NCBI RefSeq assembly: GCF_000003605.2
Contig: NW_003106606.1
Coordinates: 110,647 to 132,523, forward strand
Direction: 5' to 3'
Origin: Saccoglossus kowalevskii
Lineage: Eukaryota > Hemichordata > Enteropneusta > Harrimaniidae
Length of the DNA: 21,877 bases
Each line of letters starts with the position of its first letter. Within the stretch, counting starts at the first letter, position 1. The notes beneath the pieces are model-generated. The model made no database searches and was not told where the DNA came from. It worked only from the letters and a program-made list of their open reading frames with translations. The position numbers were made by a program, and so were the translations under genes. This document shows, in pieces, positions 19,001 through 21,877 of the stretch.

Positions 19001-21583
19001 TGCAATGACCATATTGGCAGTGGTGAATATGGCATGCAATGACCATAAAGGCAGTGGTATATTTGGCATGCAATGACCATATTGGCAGTGGTGAATATGG
19101 CATGCAATGACCATAAAGGCAGTGGTATATTTGGCATGCAATGACCATATTGGCAGTGGTGAATATGGCATGCAATGACCATAAAGGCAGTGGTATATTT
19201 GGCATGCAATGACCATATTGGCAGTGGTGAATATGGCATGTAATGACCATAAAGGCAGTGGTATATTTGGCAAGCAATGACCATAAAGGCAGTGGTATAT
19301 TTGGCATGCAATGACCATATTGGCAGTGTTGTCTTTGGCATGTAATGACCCATATTGGCAGTGGTATATTTGGCATGTAATGACCATATTTGTAGTAGTG
19401 TCTTTGGCATGCAATGACCCATATTGGCAGTGGTATATTTGGCATGCAATGACCATATTGGCAGTGGTATATTTGGAATGTAATGACCATATTTGTAGTA
19501 GTGTCTTTGGCATGCAATGACCCATATTGGCAGTGGTATATTTGGCATGCAATGACCATATTGGCAATGGTATATTTGGCATGCAATGACCCATATTGGC
19601 AGTGGTATATTTGGCATGTAATGACCATATTTGTAGTAGTGTCTTTGGCATGCAATGACCCATATTGGCAGTGGTATATTTGGCATGCAATGACCATATT
19701 GGCAATGGTATATTTGGCATGCAATGACCATATTGGCAGTGGTATATTTGGCATGTAATGACCATAAAGGCAGTGGTGTATTTTGTATGCAATGACCATA
19801 TTGGCAGTGGTATATTTGGCATGCAATGACCATATTGGCAGTGGTATATTTGGAATGTAATGACCATATTGGCAATGGTATATTTGGCATGCAATGACCA
19901 TATTGGCAGTGGTATATTTGGCATGTAATGACCATATTGGCAGTGTTGTCTTTGGCATGCAATGACTATATTTGTAGTTGTGTCTTTGGCATTCAATGAC
20001 CCATATTGGCAGTGGTGTATTTGGCATGTAATGACCATATTGGCAGTGGTATATTTGGCATGCAATGACCAATATCGGCAGTGGTATATTTGGCATGTAA
20101 TGACCATATTGGCAGTGGTATATTTGGCATGCAATGACCATATTGGCAGTGGTATATTTGGCATGTAATGACCATATTGGCAGTGGTATATTTGGCATGC
20201 AATGACCATATTGGCAGTGGTATATTTGGCATGTAATGACCATATTGGCAGTGGTATATTTGGCATGCAATGACCATATTGGCAGTAGTATATTTGGCAT
20301 GTAATGACCATATTGGCAGTGGTATATTTGGCATGCAATGACCATATTGGCAGTGGTATATTTGGCATGCAATGACCATATTGGCAGTGGTGTCTTTGGC
20401 ATGTAATGACTGTATTGGCAGTGGTATATTTTGCATTAGACAGGCCCAGCTGTGGTGATTTTAAAAAAAAATGGAAAAAATAGTTTAGTGAGGGTGAACG
20501 CGAAACCACCACAGACTGGTCTTATTTGCAGCTAATCTGTTGCTATTATTTATTCATGATATGCAGTGACATCATTGAACAGATACAGTAAAGAAGTGGG
20601 GGCATGCGCGCTGCATAATGAGGTAAAAGGTCAACTTGTTGACAGTGCCAGTGTTGCTCGTATCGTTTTTGTGACAGGTACATGATATGCCTTGTCTCAA
20701 CTGCGGCCGAAAGAAAGACTTTGCCTGCCGTCGCCTCAATGCAATGGTTGGTGTACACTCGGCACAAATCTGCAGCTTTCGAAATTACCTTCATCATATC
20801 CTGTAATTTATTTACCCATAGTGGGGAATTACAATACCATATATCGTTGTCGAATCCTGCATAGTCCTGTGTTCTTTGAAACAGATGGCAATTACCCGGG
20901 TGCAATTTCACTGCAATTTTGTCAGCTAGAATTCGAACGCCGCTACAGGACACCAGTTGTTATTGGTGGCATACATTTTTGCCTGTGACTCGTAGTTTTT
21001 TTCATTTTTTTGTCCTTCAATCCCTCAATCTTATCTAGTACTTAAAGATCATGTTTTCTTTGTTGGAGGTTCGCAATCCATCTCAAAGTCACAACACGGA
21101 GAACACAGTGTTCTGGCGTTTGTTTAGGCACCTCACGGTGTTGAGGGACGGTGGTTTAGGTTTGTGTGGCGAACGACAATCACCCAACGACCGATGCTCA
21201 CAATTTGGATCCCACCATTAACAAAAAGCAATGTTATGGTTATATAACTTTTCCGATGTTTTTAATTCAGTATTTTTTTCAATATTCTTCCAAAATTCAA
21301 CCACTATATTTCCCTAAAAATCAAATAATACCGGTTTTATGTATTCCCGTATTATACCTGTAGTCAATTCATGTTCCAGGGCCACTCGGCTTAGCCGTGC
21401 ATTATCAGCCAATATACCATGGATTGCATATGCAAATTTTGTGTTTGGACCAATCAAATCAATGGATTAACTCCATCAATATACTGGTATAATATAATTG
21501 TTAATACTTTTTTGATTGTTTCAGAACATCTCTTCGTAGATGTCACCAAGCCTTAGAGGCTGTCAAGTATCTAGGTGAATCAG
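9186..21583 (+). CDS. MOV10L1: MOV10L1 piRNA-pathway RNA helicase, N-terminal half (ten exons)
   Basis: Seen: ten plus-strand exons (9186-10060, 10175-10315, 12329-12499, 15692-15888, 16192-16246, 16644-16680, 17419-17517, 18132-18284, 18525-18616, 21525-21583) have GT-AG borders and matching phases. They encode about 559 residues collinear with vertebrate MOV10L1. Landmarks are an N-terminus FSAVNKLVGFL, three S1/cold-shock-like repeats, [44 protein letters not shown] and FNRTSLRRCHQALE. Known: MOV10L1 is a UPF1-like 5'-to-3' RNA helicase that works with PIWI proteins to feed precursor transcripts into piRNA production in germ cells. The Walker A and later helicase motifs lie beyond the right edge. 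Paralogue MOV10 lacks the N-terminal repeats, so MOV10L1 fits better. Confidence 0.93.
10175..10315 (+). CDS. MOV10L1: MOV10L1 coding exon 2
   Basis: A 141-bp exon, acceptor TTGAGTTGCAG|G, donor ATAAG|GTAAGA. Phase 2 at both junctions. It encodes YDVSVTENLSLGKLIEGQEK then CVTVWI, matching the start of the first MOV10-type beta domain (IEVTQVTHFGTLKEG...VIWIENKG in the human protein). Confidence 0.9.
10316..10763 (+). other. MOV10L1 intron 2, first part
   Basis: AT-rich non-coding sequence between exon 2 and the TTAA-flanked element. Nothing specific recognised. Confidence 0.55.
10768..11660. mobile_element. 893-bp TTAA-flanked DNA transposon (Kolobok- or piggyBac-like)
   Basis: The ends are perfect 13-bp inverted repeats, GGTAGAGATGCAG and CTGCATCTCTACC, each bordered by TTAA (10764-10767 and 11661-11664). 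Known: TTAA target duplications are typical of piggyBac and Kolobok. The interior is AT-rich, has poly-T and poly-A tracts, and no transposase frame, so it is non-autonomous. It lies in MOV10L1 intron 2. Confidence 0.82.
11986..12143. mobile_element. 158-bp MITE with 8-bp target duplication
   Basis: An inverted repeat has the core ATCTGCACTGGCTCGGAAG (left) and CTTCCGAGCCAGTGCAGATT (right, 12118-12137). Direct copies of AAATTATT flank it (11978-11985, 12144-12151). The arms extend about 45 bases with decreasing match. An 8-bp duplication suits hAT. It lies in MOV10L1 intron 2, about 190 bp before exon 3. Confidence 0.8.
12329..12499 (+). CDS. MOV10L1: MOV10L1 coding exon 3
   Basis: A 171-bp exon with acceptor CATGTTGCAG|A and donor GCTAG|GTAACT, phase 2 on both sides. 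It encodes NHGLTTHILSGCSVCSKDRQ, LVFEI and ends TPIYVKIICKA. It joins exon 2 into WIRNHG (human WIENKG) and exon 4 into a beta domain like human [20 protein letters not shown]. It lacks the low-complexity insert seen here in vertebrates. Confidence 0.9.
12679..12754 (+). other. Possible alternative terminal exon of MOV10L1
   Basis: After an acceptor (TAATATATTTTAG) the frame set by exon 3 stays open for 24 codons (IHNARPFGFNNQ...) and ends with TAA at 12752-12754. Use of this exon would yield a short isoform with only the RNA-binding repeats and the first beta domain. There is no family similarity, and the nearest AATAAA is near 13335, so it may be chance. Confidence 0.2.
12755..13356 (+). 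other. MOV10L1 intron 3, first part
   Basis: AT-rich non-coding sequence with no recognised element. Confidence 0.55.
13366..14475. mobile_element. 1.1 kb non-autonomous DNA transposon
   Basis: The left end ACTAAGACGGTTAGGAAGCGC and the inverted right end ACTAGGACGGTTAAGAAGCGC share 19 of 21 bases. The flanks AGTCACTCT (13357-13365) and AGTCACTGT (14476-14484) look like a 9-bp target duplication with one change. A 9-bp duplication is typical of Mutator-like elements, but the superfamily is not proven. An open frame of 120 codons (minus, 13832-14194) shows no transposase motif. It lies in MOV10L1 intron 3. Confidence 0.75.
14631..14665. repeat. (TTTG)n microsatellite
   Basis: About eight copies of a GTTT/GCTT unit, directly before the next transposable element. 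Confidence 0.8.
14711..15585. mobile_element. 875-bp terminal-inverted-repeat element carrying a short acidic ORF
   Basis: The first 34 bases (CATGGACGTACTAGAGATGG then ACGCTGCACGGTG) recur inverted at the right end with a single difference. GTCAAAC flanks both sides (14704-14710, 15586-15592); because of the CCATGG ends the duplication may be read as 5 to 7 bp. The interior is richer in CpG than the surrounding intron, has a 14-bp palindrome AAGATTCGAATCTT (14863-14876) and a minus-strand open frame. The near-identical ends suggest a recent insertion. Superfamily not assigned. In MOV10L1 intron 3. Confidence 0.8.
15167..15373 (-). pseudogene. Short acidic ORF inside the 875-bp element (possible transposase N-terminus)
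   Basis: The frame from ATG 15373-15371 encodes 68 residues beginning MATNRQQRKFGFGSDFVDPD and rich in Asp and Glu; an upstream in-frame Met would add 17 residues. The composition is protein-like and the ORF lies wholly within the transposon. I infer that it is the remnant first exon of the parent element's transposase or an accessory gene, left after an internal deletion. I recognise no domain. Confidence 0.35.
15692..15888 (+). CDS. MOV10L1: MOV10L1 coding exon 4
   Basis: A 197-bp exon, acceptor TTTGTCTATCAG|T. It encodes [31 protein letters not shown] and on to WIIP, matching human LLLCFSDFLIGRYLEVNV. The donor CCAG|GTGAAA (end 15888, phase 1) keeps exon 5 in frame. A second donor, ATCAA|GTAAGT (end 15904), has a stronger consensus but leads to a stop codon in exon 5. 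Confidence 0.85.
15905..16191 (+). other. MOV10L1 intron 4
   Basis: A short AT-rich intron with no feature recognised, apart from the alternative donor at its start. Confidence 0.6.
16192..16246 (+). CDS. MOV10L1: MOV10L1 coding exon 5 (55 bp)
   Basis: A small exon between acceptor TTAGTATATAG|TC and donor GTTCA|GTGTTA. It encodes [17 protein letters not shown], then two bases completed by exon 6 as Gln. It matches the conserved LPQYPIPDRLRKCVEQ segment of MOV10L1. Phases agree with exons 4 and 6 only with the donor and acceptor chosen here; the acceptor has a poor pyrimidine tract, so this is less certain than its neighbours. Confidence 0.75.
16271..16450 (+). repeat. Nine 20-bp tandem repeats
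   Basis: The unit CATTACATCATATAAAACAG repeats nine times with no length change (180 bp), followed by a partial CATTA. Variation is limited to an A/G at unit position 10 and two changes in the first copy. The array starts 24 bp after exon 5, within MOV10L1 intron 5. Confidence 0.95.
16451..16643 (+). other. Rest of MOV10L1 intron 5
   Basis: Non-coding; ends in the CTGTTGCAGAG acceptor of exon 6. Nothing else seen. Confidence 0.5.
16644..16680 (+). CDS. MOV10L1: MOV10L1 coding exon 6 (37 bp)
   Basis: It encodes NDITTIRPELAE, matching human KIDILTFQPLLAE. The acceptor is the second AG of TTGCAGAG (start 16644); using the first AG would break the frame with exon 5. The donor is GCAGAG|GTATTG, phase 0. 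Confidence 0.8.
16681..17418 (+). other. MOV10L1 intron 6
   Basis: AT-rich intron, with an open frame of 77 codons starting over exon 6 in another phase that is not coding. No mobile element recognised. Confidence 0.6.
17419..17517 (+). CDS. MOV10L1: MOV10L1 coding exon 7
   Basis: A 33-codon exon, acceptor CTTTCACTAG|CCACTG, donor GAAATG|GTGAAT, phase 0 at both ends. It encodes PLSMTNYIGYFTTMLHLEEI, then QMEIDIRQFDIEM, matching human [26 protein letters not shown]. This is the helical element before the 1B-type beta-barrel. Confidence 0.92.
17518..18131 (+). other. MOV10L1 intron 7
   Basis: AT-rich intron without recognised repeats or genes. Confidence 0.6.
18132..18284 (+). CDS. MOV10L1: MOV10L1 coding exon 8
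   Basis: A 51-codon exon, acceptor TCATGAAAG|GTTTCC, donor CATGAT|GTGAGT, phase 0 at both ends. It encodes [20 protein letters not shown] and VILSVP, nearly the same as human [23 protein letters not shown]. The strongest single match to the family in the window. The open frame continues to 18452, but that is intron. Confidence 0.95.
18525..18616 (+). CDS. MOV10L1: MOV10L1 coding exon 9
   Basis: A 92-bp exon, acceptor TCTCTGTATTAG|GTTTTC, donor TTCAATAG|GTTTGT (phase 2). It encodes VFQEELLLKFHPEFHQTYKG, then EEYNVMFTFN, matching human [28 protein letters not shown]. Confidence 0.93.
18617..18924 (+). other. MOV10L1 intron 9, before the minisatellite
   Basis: Non-coding sequence. A minus-strand open frame from the minisatellite runs into it by chance. 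Confidence 0.55.
18925..20439. repeat. 34-bp minisatellite, about 44 copies
   Basis: The unit begins GGCATGCAATGACCATATTG and continues GCAGTGGTATATTT (34 bases). Some copies are 35 bases with an extra C (ACCCATATTGG). Three zones differ. About 19000-19285 alternates ATAAAGG/TATATTT with ATATTGG/GAATAT units, a 68-bp dimer. About 19320-19780 contains units with ATTTGTAGTAGTGTCTTT in 103- to 139-bp higher-order blocks. About 19780-20440 is mostly plain units alternating CATGCAATG and CATGTAATG. The reverse strand has no stop codon in any frame, giving three long overlapping open frames that are not genes. Within MOV10L1 intron 9. Confidence 0.95.
20444..20519. repeat. Short inverted repeat CTGTGGTGATTT / GAAACCACCACAG
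   Basis: Arms of about 16 bases (CCAG-CTGTGGTGATTT against the complement of GAAACCACCACAGACTGG) around an A-rich loop. It lies directly after the minisatellite and could be a tiny MITE or a boundary structure. Confidence 0.5.
20546..20953 (-). pseudogene. Decayed Crypton-type tyrosine-recombinase fragment
   Basis: The frame encodes 135 residues. LHPGNCHLFQR, WYCNSPLWVNKLQDMMKVIS, KAADLCRVYTNHCIEATA and VETRHIMYLSQKRYEQ follow in order the C-terminal catalytic domain of Crypton-like recombinases and their domesticated relatives (DUF3504 proteins such as the ZMYM and QRICH1 groups). The family pattern is W(Y/F)xNxPLGxN..., YTNHxxRAT, RHIMxxSGHRxE. Here the HxxR arginine is Glu, GHR is QKR and no nucleophile tyrosine follows, so it is catalytically dead. 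The region N-terminal to the catalytic domain is not seen upstream. It is inserted in MOV10L1 intron 9, antisense to the gene. Confidence 0.72.
20990..21524 (+). other. MOV10L1 intron 9, last part
   Basis: Non-coding; contains the 15-bp palindrome at 21100 and an imperfect CCTCAC...GTTGAGG repeat near 21131-21146. No gene recognised. Confidence 0.5.
21100..21114. promoter_or_regulatory. Perfect steroid-receptor-type palindrome AGAACACAGTGTTCT
   Basis: It matches AGAACANNNTGTTCT, the response element of the 3-ketosteroid receptor group, at all 12 fixed bases. It may be chance or part of an old repeat; function is not shown. Confidence 0.3.
21525..21583 (+). CDS. MOV10L1: MOV10L1 coding exon 10
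   Basis: A 59-bp exon, acceptor GATTGTTTCAG|A, donor GAATCAG|GTAGAG (phase 1). It encodes TSLRRCHQALEAVKYLGES and joins exon 9 as FNRTSLRRCHQALE, the conserved F-N-R-T-x-x-R-R-C-H motif just before the helicase core. The following exons, with the Walker A motif, are off the right edge. Confidence 0.92.
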
Positions 21584-21644
21584 GTAGAGTTTAAATGTTT
21601 GTTTTCTTGATTGTTCATTGATCAATTCAGCTGCATTGTTTTAA

Positions 21645-21877
21645 TCTATCTTATTCATACATGGACATTCTGTTTTGATACATATTTATATTCATTTGTT
21701 CATTGACATTCATTTTCATTAAATCCCATTAATTCAATTCACTGACATTCTTGCCATTCATTCATCGATATTCTTTGTCATTCATTTTTTCCGTCACTTT
21801 CATTCATTCATTCATTATTCATAGTCGTTGTCATTCATTCATTTACATTTATTTTTCACTCAGTTTCAATAATTCAC
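21645..21877. repeat. Degenerate CATT-rich simple repeat
   Basis: Many imperfect copies of CATTCATT, TTCATTGACATT and similar run from about 21645 to the right edge, in the MOV10L1 intron after exon 10. It is an old, interrupted microsatellite. Confidence 0.75.

Noticed and set aside
19311-20168. Plus-strand open frames within the minisatellite
   Set aside because: They are short readings of the same tandem unit, broken by the TGA and TAATGA in each unit.
18800-20512. 570-codon minus-strand open frame (and the 495- and 338-codon frames overlapping it) as a repetitive protein gene
   Set aside because: All three frames are open because the 34-bp unit has no reverse-strand stop; the peptide is the same cyclic repeat in each, and the array lies in a MOV10L1 intron.
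20692-20988. 98-codon plus-strand frame
   Set aside because: It is the antisense shadow of the Crypton-type fragment.
1-21877. tRNA or rRNA genes
   Set aside because: I looked for TTCGA/GGTTCGAAT-type B boxes; the hits (for example 14866, a palindrome) lack cloverleaf partners.

Overview
The window is eukaryotic nuclear DNA from an AT-rich animal genome. It holds two intron-rich genes arranged head to head, with conventional GT-AG introns, long non-coding stretches, several decayed DNA transposons and large tandem repeats. The proteins are animal-type; a marine invertebrate is plausible, but the species cannot be fixed from the sequence.

Left part, minus strand, 5682 down to 255 and past the left edge: the 5' half of an ARIH2 (TRIAD1) orthologue, an RBR-type E3 ubiquitin ligase. 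Four coding exons join in frame. They give an N-terminus starting MSVDMNSQ, an acidic stretch, a UBA-like segment and the first half of RING1. A likely untranslated first exon and promoter lie near 6860-7070. The ARIH2 introns and 5' region carry a hAT-like non-autonomous element (757-1366), a 2.3 kb terminal-inverted-repeat element with clustered CCGCGG motifs (1449-3760), a Penelope-like fragment with a degenerate hammerhead fold (about 4921-4960) and a small element with 8-bp target duplications (5767-6069).

Middle, 7070-9160: the intergenic space between the two divergent genes. It holds no gene, but does hold a 133-bp fold-back element, a GC-rich hairpin and short palindromes.

Right part, plus strand, 9186 to 21583 and past the right edge: the N-terminal half of a MOV10L1 orthologue, the RNA helicase of piRNA biogenesis. 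Ten coding exons join in frame and run from three consecutive S1/cold-shock-like beta-barrel repeats to the beta-barrel just before the helicase core; the helicase motifs lie outside the window. The introns hold a TTAA-flanked element (10768-11660), a 158-bp MITE with 8-bp target duplications (11986-12143), a 1.1 kb element (13366-14475), an 875-bp element carrying a short acidic ORF (14711-15585), nine perfect-length 20-bp tandem repeats (16271-16450), a 1.5 kb 34-bp minisatellite with three domains of different higher-order structure (18925-20439), and a decayed Crypton-type tyrosine-recombinase fragment (20546-20953).

The genes are not known to share a pathway. A transposon-silencing gene whose own introns are loaded with transposon remnants is the main theme. 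The least expected items are the minisatellite whose reverse strand is open in all three frames, the Crypton fragment lacking its catalytic residues, the hammerhead-like relic, and the CCGCGG-rich ends of the 2.3 kb element.
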